Positions 51,629 to 60,902 of a DNA stretch of 64,000 nucleotides are shown here, piece after piece. Below the pieces are notes generated by a model, which worked only from the letters and a program-made list of their open reading frames with translations, had not been told where the DNA came from and made no database searches. The stretch is from Floccifex porci. Lineage in GTDB: Bacteria > Bacillota_I > Bacilli_A > Erysipelotrichales > Erysipelotrichaceae. The stretch is taken from assembly GCF_009696175.1 (NCBI RefSeq), contig NZ_VUMM01000002.1, positions 62,001-126,000 of the forward strand. The letters run 5' to 3'. Each line of letters starts with the position of its first letter. Position 1 is the first letter of the stretch. The translations under genes and the position numbers were made by a program.

Positions 51629-54600
51629 TGCCGTTTTCACCCGCTCAATTAGAAGCCATTCAAATTCGAAATAAAAATGTGATTGTATCTGCCAGTGCAG
51701 GAAGCGGAAAAACCAGCGTGCTGGTTCAAAGACTCAGTACGCTTGTGATCCAGGATCGTATATCCATTGATTCCATTCTGGCTATGACATTTACCAATGA
51801 TGCTGCCAGTGAAATGAAAGATCGTTTAAAACAGGATCTTCTCAAACAGAAACAGAAAAATCCAGAAGATGCCTATCTGTCTAATCAATTGACATTGCTG
51901 GAAACCGCTTCGATCTGTACCATTGACAGTTTCTGTCAGAATTTAGTTAAAACCTATTACTACAAAATTCCAATTTCCCTGACAATGGCCACGACTGTAG
52001 GTAGTGCTTCTCAGATTCGAAAGGCAATGACAAAAGCGTATCAAAGAGCTACTCAACAGATTTCGGTAAAGGATTATATGGAGTGTAAGCTGTATTTTCA
52101 ATCGTTTGGAAAAAAAGAAGAAGACATTCAGAAAACAATTGAACAAATGATTCAGACTGGTCAATCCAAGCCACATATGGATCAGTGGTTTTCTCTAATT
52201 TCAAATCATTTTGATACGATTCAGGAAGAGTCTTTAAACTGGTTTTTTCAATATTTTACAGAAAAAATGATTTCAATGATTGAAATTTTAGATTCTATGA
52301 TCGATAAAGTAAACGATATGGAATTTAAAAAAGAAAGTCAGAAAATGGCTATGTTATCTCGTTTAGAAAAGAAACGGGAATTTAATTCCATTTGTTTAAA
52401 GCCTCTTAAAGAAAAAAATTATGATGAATTCAGAAAAATTTTTATTGCTTCCATTAATCTGACAGAAAATATTCCTGGAACGATCAATAAAATAAAAATG
52501 AAGGAAAAAGACAATTATTTATCTTTTCAGAAAGATATTTCAAATGTTTTATATCCATGGCCTCAATTTATAAATGACATTGAGAATCAGAAATCTTTAG
52601 TTCATACACTGATTTCTTTATGTAAATATACATGTATATTTTTTGCTGAAGAAAAGAAACAGCAGGAATTTATTGATTTTAATGATATGGAACATTTTGC
52701 CCTTTTACTTCTGGAAGATCAAAGCATTCAGGAAGAACTGCAGACTAAATACAATGAAATATTAATTGATGAATTTCAGGATACCAATGAACTGCAGGAA
52801 ACCATTGTTTCTAAATTCTGTCGCAAAAATAACGTCTTTCGTGTTGGAGACATCAAACAGTCTATCTATGGATTTCGTCAGGCAAAGCCTTCTATTATGA
52901 AGGAACATATGAAAAGTACTTCTAATTATGATAAAGCTTTGGTATTAAAAGAAAATTATCGTTCCAATCAAAGTATCATTGAATTTAATAATGATTTTTA
53001 TGAAAAATTAATGAATTCCAATTTATTAGGAACACAATTTGAAGAAGTGGATATCGCAAAAGTGGGTATGGAATCACAAAAAGATTCTTTAGCCCATCCC
53101 ATTCGTTTTCTTTATTCCTGTATCGATGAGATTAAAGAAAGTTATGATCTTTCTTATCCAGAAGCCAAAAAATACAGTCTGGTTAATCGTTATCATTTAA
53201 TGGCAAAATCTATATTAAAGGATATTCAGAATGGAAGAAACTATAAAGATATCTGTATTTTATTAAGAAATCGAAATCAGCTGGATGATATCAAAACCTG
53301 TCTGGAATCGTATTCTATTCCTGTATTTGCACAGGTAACCAATGGATTTTTTACCAACCAGGCAGTTCAGATTGTCTGTGCCTGTTTAAGCTGTCTAAAT
53401 AACCCTTATGATGATATTCAGCTGATTGCCTGTTTATGTTCTGGTTTATTTGAAATTTCTTATGAACAGATCAGCCAGGTCTGCAAGACAAAAAATAGAA
53501 ATGCATCTTTATATGAAACAATAAAAGACTGTGATTTTATGATTCCTTTTCATACTTTCAGAAAACAGAAAGAAAAAGTCATTCCCAGTCTAATTCGACA
53601 AATTTATCGATATAATGATTTTTATGAAAATCATACGTCTTCCCAGGATAAAACCAATCTGGACTATTTACTGGAAAAAGCAGTAAATTATCCAGATCTT
53701 TTAGACATTGATGGATTTATCCTGGAAATTGAAGAAGAATCAAAACTGGATATTATCGGACAGGCCAATGCGTTTGGAAAGGAAGAAAATGTGGTTCGTA
53801 TTATGACCATGCACGCTTCAAAAGGACTTCAGTTTCCAGTTGTCTATATTTTATCCAGCAATGAAATGAAAAAAAGAACTGGTATTGTTTCCATCGATTC
53901 CGATTTAGGGATTGCTTTACAGTATCTGGATTATCCTCATCGTTTAAAACGTAAAAGTTTATTTTCTTTAGCTTTTGAGACTAAAGCCATTCATGAAGAA
54001 CTGATGGAAGAAATGCGTATTTTATATGTGGCAACAACACGAGCAAAAGAAGAACTGATTTTTGTCGATGCGATCAAATCTGAATCGGATTATGAATCCA
54101 GTCTGAATACACAGGCTTTATTATCTTTTAAATCCTATACCAGCTGGCTGTTTCATATTTATCGAAATGAAAATACAATTCAATTTATAAAAGACAATCA
54201 TTTATATGAAGTAGAAGAAAAAGAACCGGTCAATATAAAGATTCCTGTTTTAAAATATCAGAAAGAAGAATCTGTTTTTACTTCTTTTGCGGCTTCACAA
54301 ACGAAATTAAAAACAGGCTGGCCTTCTTTTGAATCCAATGATTCAGCTATGAATCGAGGTACTTTATTTCATGAAATGGCAGGTTTGCTAGACTATCCAT
54401 ATCTGAAAGAAAAGGTCATCCAATACGCAAAAATGAACAGTTATGTCATGTCAAATAAAGATCTGGATCAGTTCTTATCTTTAAATGAGAATAAACTGTA
54501 TAAAAAATGGATGAGATTGAATCATCAGTTTGAATTGAGCTATATTGTTTTAAAAGATGAAATGGTTCTTCATGGATACATGGACCTTGTGATTTTTGAT

Positions 54601-54789
54601 ACCGATATTACGATACTGGATTTTAAAACGGATGCGTTAAACGAAATGGAATTAGTTGAGACTTATAAAGAACAATTAATAACTTATAAAGAAGCTTTAC
54701 AGAAAATTTATCCAGATTCTAAAATTTCTACTGTTTTATATTCATTTTATTTAAAAAAAGTCATTCCTGTAGTTGAATCTGAATCCTAA
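51628..54789 (+). CDS. addA: Helicase/nuclease AddA
   Basis: A 1053-residue UvrD-family helicase with a C-terminal nuclease, the motor of the AddAB double-strand-break resection enzyme. Walker A is SASAGSGKTSVLVQRL (21-36), Walker B LIDEFQDTNELQ, later helicase motifs VGDIKQSIYGFRQA, MTMHASKGLQFPVVYI and LYVATTRAKEELI. The C-terminal nuclease has RGTLFHEM and HGYMDLVIFDTDITILDFKTDAL. It is somewhat shorter than typical (about 1,200). The start ATG overlaps the addB stop. Confidence 0.96.
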   Translation: MPFSPAQLEAIQIRNKNVIVSASAGSGKTSVLVQRLSTLVIQDRISIDSILAMTFTNDAASEMKDRLKQDLLKQKQKNPEDAYLSNQLTLLETASICTIDSFCQNLVKTYYYKIPISLTMATTVGSASQIRKAMTKAYQRATQQISVKDYMECKLYFQSFGKKEEDIQKTIEQMIQTGQSKPHMDQWFSLISNHFDTIQEESLNWFFQYFTEKMISMIEILDSMIDKVNDMEFKKESQKMAMLSRLEKKREFNSICLKPLKEKNYDEFRKIFIASINLTENIPGTINKIKMKEKDNYLSFQKDISNVLYPWPQFINDIENQKSLVHTLISLCKYTCIFFAEEKKQQEFIDFNDMEHFALLLLEDQSIQEELQTKYNEILIDEFQDTNELQETIVSKFCRKNNVFRVGDIKQSIYGFRQAKPSIMKEHMKSTSNYDKALVLKENYRSNQSIIEFNNDFYEKLMNSNLLGTQFEEVDIAKVGMESQKDSLAHPIRFLYSCIDEIKESYDLSYPEAKKYSLVNRYHLMAKSILKDIQNGRNYKDICILLRNRNQLDDIKTCLESYSIPVFAQVTNGFFTNQAVQIVCACLSCLNNPYDDIQLIACLCSGLFEISYEQISQVCKTKNRNASLYETIKDCDFMIPFHTFRKQKEKVIPSLIRQIYRYNDFYENHTSSQDKTNLDYLLEKAVNYPDLLDIDGFILEIEEESKLDIIGQANAFGKEENVVRIMTMHASKGLQFPVVYILSSNEMKKRTGIVSIDSDLGIALQYLDYPHRLKRKSLFSLAFETKAIHEELMEEMRILYVATTRAKEELIFVDAIKSESDYESSLNTQALLSFKSYTSWLFHIYRNENTIQFIKDNHLYEVEEKEPVNIKIPVLKYQKEESVFTSFAASQTKLKTGWPSFESNDSAMNRGTLFHEMAGLLDYPYLKEKVIQYAKMNSYVMSNKDLDQFLSLNENKLYKKWMRLNHQFELSYIVLKDEMVLHGYMDLVIFDTDITILDFKTDALNEMELVETYKEQLITYKEALQKIYPDSKISTVLYSFYLKKVIPVVESES

Positions 54790-54830
54790 AACAAATACAA
54801 TGAAAGAGTATTTTTTAAAGGAGAGAATAT

Positions 54831-56153
54831 ATGGAAAAATTATTCAAACTTAAGGAAAAAGGATCCGATGTTAAAACTGAGATTCTTGCCGGTATTACTA
54901 CTTTCTTAGCTATGGCATATATCTTAGGTGTTAACCCAAGTATTTTGTCTGCTTCTGGTATGAGCCCAACAGCTGTATTTACAGCAACTGCCATTGCTTC
55001 TGGTTTTGCTTCCATTTTAATGGGAATCGTTGCAAACTATCCAGTAGCATTAGCTCCAGGTATGGGAGTTAACGCATTATTTGCCTATACAGTATGTGGA
55101 GCAATGGGATATAGCTGGCAAGCTGCATTAGCTGCCGTATTTATTTCCGGTGTCATCTTCGTTTTGATTTCTGTAACAGGAATTCGTAAAGCTATTATCA
55201 ATGCCATCCCTGTACAAATGAAATTTGCGATTGGTGCTGGAATTGGTTTCTTTATTGCCTTTATCGGATTTAAAAATGCAGGAATCATTGTCAGCAACGA
55301 AGCAACCTTTGTTGGAATTGGAAATTTAGCACAACCTGCTGTTCTGCTGGCATTATTTGGATTATTGGTCACAATCGCACTGGTTGTTAAAAAAGTTCCT
55401 GCTGCTGTATTTGTGGGAATGGTTGTTACAGCCATTGTTGGTGTAATTCTTGGTTTCATGGGAATGGAAGGAATGCCTGTTATTTCTCAGGTGGCATCTT
55501 TCAACTTTGATTTCTCTGCTGCCGGACAATTTGCGAATGGTTTTGCGGAATTGTTTGCTTCTCCATTCCAGGCTATCGTTATTCTTTTCTCTTTCTTATT
55601 CGTTGATTTCTTTGATACAGCAGGTACTTTGATTTCAATTGGAAACAGTATTGGACTGGTAAATAAAAAAGGTGAACTTGAAAATGGCGAAAGAGCTTTA
55701 TTATCGGATGCGATTGGTACCGTTGCTGGAGCCGCTTTAGGAACTTCAACCGTTACAAGTTTCGTTGAATCCACTTCTGGTGTTGGTGTTGGTGGACGTA
55801 CAGGTTTAACAGCTGTTACAACAGGTGTATTATTCTTACTGGCTACTATTTTCTCACCATTCATCTTATCCATCGCAACAAATGCGGTTACAGCTCCTGC
55901 TTTGATCGTTGTTGGTATTATGATGGCTCAACAGTTAGGAAACATCGAATGGAAAGATATGGTAATTGCTGCAGCTGCCTTTACAACTGTAATTATGATG
56001 GTATTGATGTATTCCATTTCAGATGGTATTGCCTGCGGATTTATCATTTATTCCATTGGAATGTTAGCAGCTGGAAGAAGCAAAGAATTAAATCCAATTA
56101 TCTATGCACTGGATGTATTATTCATCATTTACTTTATCAGTTTATGCATATAA
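54831..56153 (+). CDS. NCS2/AzgA family purine permease (PbuG/PbuO-like)
   Basis: A 440-residue permease with about twelve membrane helices for guanine, hypoxanthine or adenine. It has KTEILAGITTFLAMAYILGVNPSIL, APGMGVNALFAYTV, the DFFDTAGTLISIGNSIG segment and LGTSTVTSFVESTSGVGVGGRTGLTAV, all typical of the AzgA branch. AAAGGAG precedes the ATG, 41 bases after addA. The gap is too short for a purine riboswitch. It complements deoD and hpt in purine salvage. Confidence 0.92.
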   Translation: MEKLFKLKEKGSDVKTEILAGITTFLAMAYILGVNPSILSASGMSPTAVFTATAIASGFASILMGIVANYPVALAPGMGVNALFAYTVCGAMGYSWQAALAAVFISGVIFVLISVTGIRKAIINAIPVQMKFAIGAGIGFFIAFIGFKNAGIIVSNEATFVGIGNLAQPAVLLALFGLLVTIALVVKKVPAAVFVGMVVTAIVGVILGFMGMEGMPVISQVASFNFDFSAAGQFANGFAELFASPFQAIVILFSFLFVDFFDTAGTLISIGNSIGLVNKKGELENGERALLSDAIGTVAGAALGTSTVTSFVESTSGVGVGGRTGLTAVTTGVLFLLATIFSPFILSIATNAVTAPALIVVGIMMAQQLGNIEWKDMVIAAAAFTTVIMMVLMYSISDGIACGFIIYSIGMLAAGRSKELNPIIYALDVLFIIYFISLCI

Positions 56154-56178
56154 GGACTTGAAAAAGTCCTTTTTTTTT
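56152..56178 (+). terminator. Terminator of the purine permease gene
   Basis: AAGGACTT/AAGTCCTT with a 4-nt loop followed by eight T residues; it overlaps the stop codon. Confidence 0.88.
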
Positions 56179-56180
56179 GC

Positions 56181-56211
56181 AAAAAAAAAGATATTGAAAA
56201 TTCAATATCTT
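56181..56211 (-). terminator. Terminator of the 56210-56509 gene
   Basis: AAGATATTGAA/TTCAATATCTT (56188-56198 and 56201-56211), followed by a long T-run on the minus strand. It sits back to back with the permease terminator. Confidence 0.8.
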
Positions 56212-56509
56212 ATCCATTAACTACATCTTTGTATTTTCTACGATCTGGATGTAAGTTATCTACATAATAACGAATTGTTAAAGCCTTCGCAATTTTTGTA
56301 CGAATTTTAGGTTCTACGATAAATCCGTCTCCTTCTAACATAGCATCTAACATAGCTTTGCAGCATGGTGAAATATTATTCACTCCTGGTTCACAATTTT
56401 CTTTTAATTCACCCGCATTCAATTCTATATATAACCACATTTTATCATGCGCTTCCTGTTTCATTTCCTGAATCTTAGCTGCATATTGTTCCTGAGTCCA
56501 TTTTTCCAT
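56210..56509 (-). CDS. Small soluble protein of unknown function
   Basis: A 99-residue protein that I do not recognise. It is helical with a charged N-terminus (EKWTQEQYAAKIQEMKQEAHDKMWLYIEL), three cysteines in the middle (ENCEPGVNNISPCCKAML) and a basic C-terminus (IRTKIAKALTIRYYVDNLHPDRRKYKDVVNG). Possible DNA, RNA or metal binding is conjecture. AAAGGA lies 13 bases before the ATG, rather far. It is a single gene with its own terminator. Confidence 0.7.
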   Translation of the reverse strand: MEKWTQEQYAAKIQEMKQEAHDKMWLYIELNAGELKENCEPGVNNISPCCKAMLDAMLEGDGFIVEPKIRTKIAKALTIRYYVDNLHPDRRKYKDVVNG

Positions 56510-56628
56510 AAATAATATAAATCCTTTCTATTACGTTGATAATATACTAATTTAATATGAAATACAAGATTTTGTTCCTTTTTGAAATACTTTTTTTCAT
56601 TAATTTTCATGAAATCGCTCACATTTTT

Positions 56629-56665
56629 AAAAAAAGTAGAAATTTTAATAAGCTAAAATTTCTAC
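56629..56665 (-). terminator. Terminator after the methionine aminopeptidase gene
   Basis: A 12-bp stem GTAGAAATTTTA/TAAAATTTCTAC (56636-56647 and 56654-56665) with a 6-nt loop and a run of T on the minus strand. It contains the map stop codon. Confidence 0.82.
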
Positions 56666-57511
56666 TCCTTTTTCTGTTACATAAATTGTATTTTCCCATT
56701 GTGCCGACAATAGACCATCTTCTGTATAAGCTGTCCAGCCATTATCCGCATCAATAAATAAATCTCTTTTTCCTTCATTGATCATTGGTTCAATGGTAAA
56801 AACCATACCCGGTGCAATGACCATACCTGTGTTTCGGATTCCTACATGATGGACAAACGGATCTTCATGAAACGCATTTCCTACTCCATGCCCGCAGAAA
56901 TCTGTTACAACACTGTATCCATTTTTATGAGCTACTTCCTGAATTGCCGCTCCAATATCACCAAAATATCCCCATGGACGTACGGCTTTGATTCCTGCTT
57001 CCAGACATTCTTTTGTGACATCCACTAATTTTTTTGCTTCACTGGATACCTCTCCAATGCAATACATTCTAGAAGCATCCGCAAAATGACCATGTACAAT
57101 GGTTGTACAGTCTACATTTATAATATCTCCCTGCTGCAATATAATATTTTTGTCTGGAATTCCATGGCATACTTCATCATTTAAAGACGTACAGCAGCTT
57201 TTAGGATACCCTTCATATCCCAGACAGGCTGGAATTGCTCCATGAGATACAGTATAATCATAAACCAGCTGATCAATCTGTTCCGTTGACATTCCTTCCT
57301 TTATCGTTTTTCCAACTAGATCCAGTATTTCATTATTGATCTTTGCTGCTTTTCTAATCCATTTTATATCTTCCTCATTTTTGATCAAAGAATGAGGAGG
57401 TACTATTTTTCCCTGCAGTTTCAATACAGAAATGGTATTATCCCATTGTTCATGACAATGTTTATATTTCTTTTTTGAACCACACCAGCATTCTGAATTC
57501 TTTTTTAACAA
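56645..57511 (-). CDS. map: Methionine aminopeptidase with N-terminal SEC-C zinc motif
   Basis: A 288-residue type I methionine aminopeptidase. Residues 8-20 are a SEC-C zinc-binding motif (CWCGSKKKYKHCH), found in the MetAP1c subgroup and absent from the minimal bacterial enzyme. The catalytic domain shows LNDEVCHGIPD, INVDCTTIVHGHFADASRMY, CGHGVGNAFHEDPFVHH and FTIEPMIN, carrying the metal ligands. The start codon is a TTG at 57511 behind AAGGA. It is 15 bases downstream of prmC, probably in the prfA-prmC-map operon. Confidence 0.93.
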   Translation of the reverse strand: MLKKNSECWCGSKKKYKHCHEQWDNTISVLKLQGKIVPPHSLIKNEEDIKWIRKAAKINNEILDLVGKTIKEGMSTEQIDQLVYDYTVSHGAIPACLGYEGYPKSCCTSLNDEVCHGIPDKNIILQQGDIINVDCTTIVHGHFADASRMYCIGEVSSEAKKLVDVTKECLEAGIKAVRPWGYFGDIGAAIQEVAHKNGYSVVTDFCGHGVGNAFHEDPFVHHVGIRNTGMVIAPGMVFTIEPMINEGKRDLFIDADNGWTAYTEDGLLSAQWENTIYVTEKGVEILAY

Positions 57512-57526
57512 GTCGATTCCTTCTTT

Positions 57527-58372
57527 CTATAATTCAATGGTCAACATACGATCTTTTCCAGACATATCTTTATGAACCTGAATACAGGCATCTGGAAAAT
57601 ATTGTCTGGACAGTTCCATTAAGGCTTTTCCCTGTTGATATCCCATTTCAAAAGCCATAAATGCATGTTCTAAACAGACAAGATGTGCTTTTTCAAATAC
57701 ATCTCTATAAAATTTTAAACCATCTTCTCCTCCAAATAAGGCAACATGTGGTTCATAATCAACCACACTGTGTTCCATTTCTTCTTCATCTGGAATATAA
57801 GGAGGATTGCATACTAAAATATCACAATGAAGATTTCGATCTATAAATGGATCCAGCATACTTCCACATATGAAATTCACATGAGCCTTTAATTTTTCAT
57901 TGTTTTTATACGCAACATCCAATGCCTTCTGTGAAATATCTGATGCGATAACATCCATTTTTTCTTCTTCTAAATTCAAAGTAATCCCAATGGCTCCCGA
58001 TCCAGTTGCCACATCAAAAACAGTGACATGATCTCGATTTGAAAATTTCTCATCAAATTTCTGTAAAACAAGTTCGACCAGTTCTTCTGTTTCACAGCGA
58101 GGAATCAGAACATCTTCATTTACGATAAAATCATAGCCAAAAAACCATTCATATCCTAAAACATAGCCTAAAGGCTTTCCCTGTTCCATTTCGATTACTG
58201 CTTTTTTATAGATTTCTTCAATTTCCTTATCGCATTCTTCATTCATCAGAATGTATAAATTTTTATCTCTTTGACGACATAATTCCACCATTAAGAGCTG
58301 AGCAGCCTGTTCTCCCTGACCCGCCTGAAAAAGACGTTCTCTGGCATCCAGAATCAATGAATGATAGGTCAT
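57527..58372 (-). CDS. prmC: Peptide chain release factor glutamine methyltransferase
   Basis: A 281-residue methyltransferase that modifies the GGQ glutamine of release factors. The N-terminal domain has LLMVELCRQRDKNLYILMNEE; then LGYEWFFGYDFIVNEDVLIPRCETEELVEL, motif I VFDVATGSGAIGI and NPPYIPDEE. The start overlaps the prfA stop (ATGA), so the factor and its modifying enzyme are made together. Confidence 0.96.
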   Translation of the reverse strand: MTYHSLILDARERLFQAGQGEQAAQLLMVELCRQRDKNLYILMNEECDKEIEEIYKKAVIEMEQGKPLGYVLGYEWFFGYDFIVNEDVLIPRCETEELVELVLQKFDEKFSNRDHVTVFDVATGSGAIGITLNLEEEKMDVIASDISQKALDVAYKNNEKLKAHVNFICGSMLDPFIDRNLHCDILVCNPPYIPDEEEMEHSVVDYEPHVALFGGEDGLKFYRDVFEKAHLVCLEHAFMAFEMGYQQGKALMELSRQYFPDACIQVHKDMSGKDRMLTIEL

Positions 58373-59445
58373 TGGTTTTCTCCTGCCAGTTTTGCCTGCT
58401 GGTCTGCCAGTTGTAATGCGTTCATCAGATCTTCTAAACGTCCATCCATAATACGATCCAGCTGATTGACTGTATAGCCAATACGATGGTCGGTTACACG
58501 ATTCTGAGGATAATTATAGGTACGAATCTTTTCTGCACGATCTCCTGTTCCAATTTTCGTACGACGCTCCGCTCCAGCTTTTTCATCGATTTCTCTTTGT
58601 CTTTCTTCATAGACACGGGCACGAATGGTCATTAAAGCTGTCGCTCTATTTTCATGCTGGGAACGACCATCCTGACACTTCACAACAATTCCGGTAGGTT
58701 TATGTACAATACGCACCGCTGAATCGGTTTTATTGATGTGCTGTCCACCCGCTCCAGAAGAACGCATGGTTTCAATTTCCAGATCGTTCATATCAATGTC
58801 AAAATCTTCTTCTTCAATTTCTGGCATACACAATACCGTAGCAGTAGAAGTATGAATTCGTCCTTGTGATTCTGTCTTAGGAACACGCTGTACACGATGA
58901 GAACCCGATTCAAACTTTAACGTTCCATAAGCCCCATCTCCATTGACTTTAAAGGAAACCAGAGAATATCCACCAGCTTCACTGTCTTCCATTTCAATGA
59001 TTTCAACACGCCATCCTTTAGATTCACAATATTTTGAATACATTCGAAATAAATCTCCCGCAAAAATGTTTCCTTCATCTCCACCAGCAGCTCCACGAAT
59101 TTCTAGAATACAATTATGAGAATCATTTGGATCTTTTGGTACCAGTAATAGTTCCAGCTTATCTAAATATTCCTGAATTGCTGGTTCCAGTTCTTCAATT
59201 TCCATCAATGCCATTTCACGAATTTCCTTATCATCTTCTAACGATAATACCTTTGCATCTTCTAATTCCTGACACGCTTTTTTATATGCATTATATGTAT
59301 CCACAACAGGAAGCAATTCATTCTGTTCACGTCCTAATTTTGCCATTTCTTTACGATCGGAAACAATATCGTTTCGCATCATCAATTCATTTATTTCTTC
59401 ATGACGAGCCACTAAAGACTCTAATCTTTCTTCCATTTTTGCCAT
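58369..59445 (-). CDS. prfA: Peptide chain release factor 1
   Basis: A 358-residue release factor reading UAA and UAG. The GGQ motif is in MRSSGAGGQHINKTDSAVRI. The domain that reads the stop codon contains HRVQRVPKTESQGRIHTSTATV, and the C-terminal YNYPQNRVTDHRIGYT is typical. The frame opens at 59463, but GGAAAGGA eight bases before the ATG at 59445 supports MAKMEERLESL as the start. Confidence 0.96.
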   Translation of the reverse strand: MAKMEERLESLVARHEEINELMMRNDIVSDRKEMAKLGREQNELLPVVDTYNAYKKACQELEDAKVLSLEDDKEIREMALMEIEELEPAIQEYLDKLELLLVPKDPNDSHNCILEIRGAAGGDEGNIFAGDLFRMYSKYCESKGWRVEIIEMEDSEAGGYSLVSFKVNGDGAYGTLKFESGSHRVQRVPKTESQGRIHTSTATVLCMPEIEEEDFDIDMNDLEIETMRSSGAGGQHINKTDSAVRIVHKPTGIVVKCQDGRSQHENRATALMTIRARVYEERQREIDEKAGAERRTKIGTGDRAEKIRTYNYPQNRVTDHRIGYTVNQLDRIMDGRLEDLMNALQLADQQAKLAGENQ

Positions 59446-59538
59446 ACTTGTTTTCCTTTCCATCTACATAAAATCGCATCATAAATATATCATGAAACCA
59501 CATAAAAATCATTTATTAATCAATAAACAAATAATATA

Positions 59539-59547
59539 TGTTATAAT
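59539..59547 (+). promoter_or_regulatory. Extended -10 promoter of the MATE gene
   Basis: TGT-TATAAT at 59539-59547, followed by GGAGG and the ATG at 59570. The -35 region is weak. Confidence 0.5.
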
Positions 59548-59569
59548 TTATTTCGTTTTTGGAGGTATT

Positions 59570-60892
59570 ATGAATCAAATTTCTTTAATCAAAGGACCTG
59601 TTAAAAAAAGTATTCTCCTATTTTCCATTCCCTTCTTTTTTTCCAATCTGTTTCAACAGTTATACAATACCATTGATACTCTTATTATTGGACATTTTCT
59701 TGGTGATTTACCTCTAGCTGCCATTGGAAGTACATCTGCTGTATTTGAATTAATGGTCGGTTTCTGTAATGGATTGGGACTTGGATTTGGAATTGTTGCT
59801 TCTAAATATTTTGGAGCCAACGATAAAACTTCTTTAAAAAAAGTTGTTTCTCATTCTATCTTTTTAGGCATTCTATTTTCTTTAGGTCTAACTCTTTTAT
59901 CTTATTTTTTATTGCCTGAACTTTTAACTGTATTGGATACTCCTTCTTCCATTTATTCTCAGGCATTATCTTATATACAGATCATCGGTTTATTTTTAAT
60001 TGTCACTTTATTCTATAATTTATCCGCCGGTTTATTAAGAGCTATAGGAGATAGTGTAACTCCATTAATTGTTTTAATTCTCTCTTCTTTATTAAATGTA
60101 GGTTTAGATTTTATATTAATTACTCAATTTTCTTTAGGAATTAAAGGAGCTGCCATTGCCACAGTGATTGCTCAAATTGTATCCACTTTTGTATGTATTT
60201 TATTTATTTATAAAAAGGCAAAAATATTAATCCCAGATTCTTTTCAATTTGACTATGATCTTACTATGGATCTATGTGCACAAGGATTTTCAATGGGACT
60301 AATGTTAAGCATTGTATCCATTGGAACCGTTACTCTACAATTTGGAATCAATCAGTTAGGAACCCGCATTATTGCTGCACATACAACCGCTCGTAAAACA
60401 TTAAGTTTATGTTCGTTATTTTTAAGTGCTTTATGTTCTTCCATATCTACTTTTGTATCACAGAATCGAGGAGCCATGCGAAAAGATCGTATTATTGAAG
60501 GCATTCATTTTGTGAACCAGCTGGGAATTGTTTATGTATGTATTTTATCTGTACTGATTTATTTTATATCCAATTTTCTTGTTCAATTGATCAGTGGAAC
60601 AAAAGATCCCTATATTATTCAGAATGCGACAATGTATTTAAGAATCAATGTTCCCAGCATGATCGTTTTGGTGGTGCTGTTAAACAGTCGAAACGCTTTA
60701 CAGGGATTAGGTAAGAAAGTTATTCCATTAGTATCCAGTATCATAGAACTGATTGGAAAAGTTATTTTTACAATGATGATCATTCCCATTCTTTCTTATT
60801 TTGGTGTTTGTTTATGTGAACCGGTTATATGGATCTTAATGACCATACAGTTACAGTTTTCTCTTCATAAAGCAATAGAAGCGTTCCATTGA
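59570..60892 (+). CDS. MATE family efflux transporter
   Basis: A 440-residue exporter with twelve membrane helices, driven by Na+ or H+. It starts NQISLIKGPVKKSILLFSIPFFFSNLFQQLYNTIDTLIIGHFLGDLPLAAIG, the hallmark of the DinF/NorM-like group. GLGLGFGIVASKYFGA and LLRAIGDSVTPL also fit. The frame opens at 59492, but GGAGG before the ATG at 59570 sets the start. The substrate is unknown. It is a single gene with its own promoter and terminator. Confidence 0.92.
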   Translation: MNQISLIKGPVKKSILLFSIPFFFSNLFQQLYNTIDTLIIGHFLGDLPLAAIGSTSAVFELMVGFCNGLGLGFGIVASKYFGANDKTSLKKVVSHSIFLGILFSLGLTLLSYFLLPELLTVLDTPSSIYSQALSYIQIIGLFLIVTLFYNLSAGLLRAIGDSVTPLIVLILSSLLNVGLDFILITQFSLGIKGAAIATVIAQIVSTFVCILFIYKKAKILIPDSFQFDYDLTMDLCAQGFSMGLMLSIVSIGTVTLQFGINQLGTRIIAAHTTARKTLSLCSLFLSALCSSISTFVSQNRGAMRKDRIIEGIHFVNQLGIVYVCILSVLIYFISNFLVQLISGTKDPYIIQNATMYLRINVPSMIVLVVLLNSRNALQGLGKKVIPLVSSIIELIGKVIFTMMIIPILSYFGVCLCEPVIWILMTIQLQFSLHKAIEAFH

Positions 60893-60902
60893 ACGCTTCT
60901 AT
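60875..60902. terminator. Hairpin terminator between the MATE gene and proA
   Basis: A 12-bp stem ATAGAAGCGTTC/GAACGCTTCTAT with a 4-nt loop covers the ends of both convergent genes. T-runs are short, so it may act partly as a bidirectional block. Confidence 0.7.

Noticed and set aside
54790-54830. Purine riboswitch upstream of the NCS2 permease
   Set aside because: The gap is 41 bases and contains only a ribosome site; an aptamer needs about 65 bases or more.
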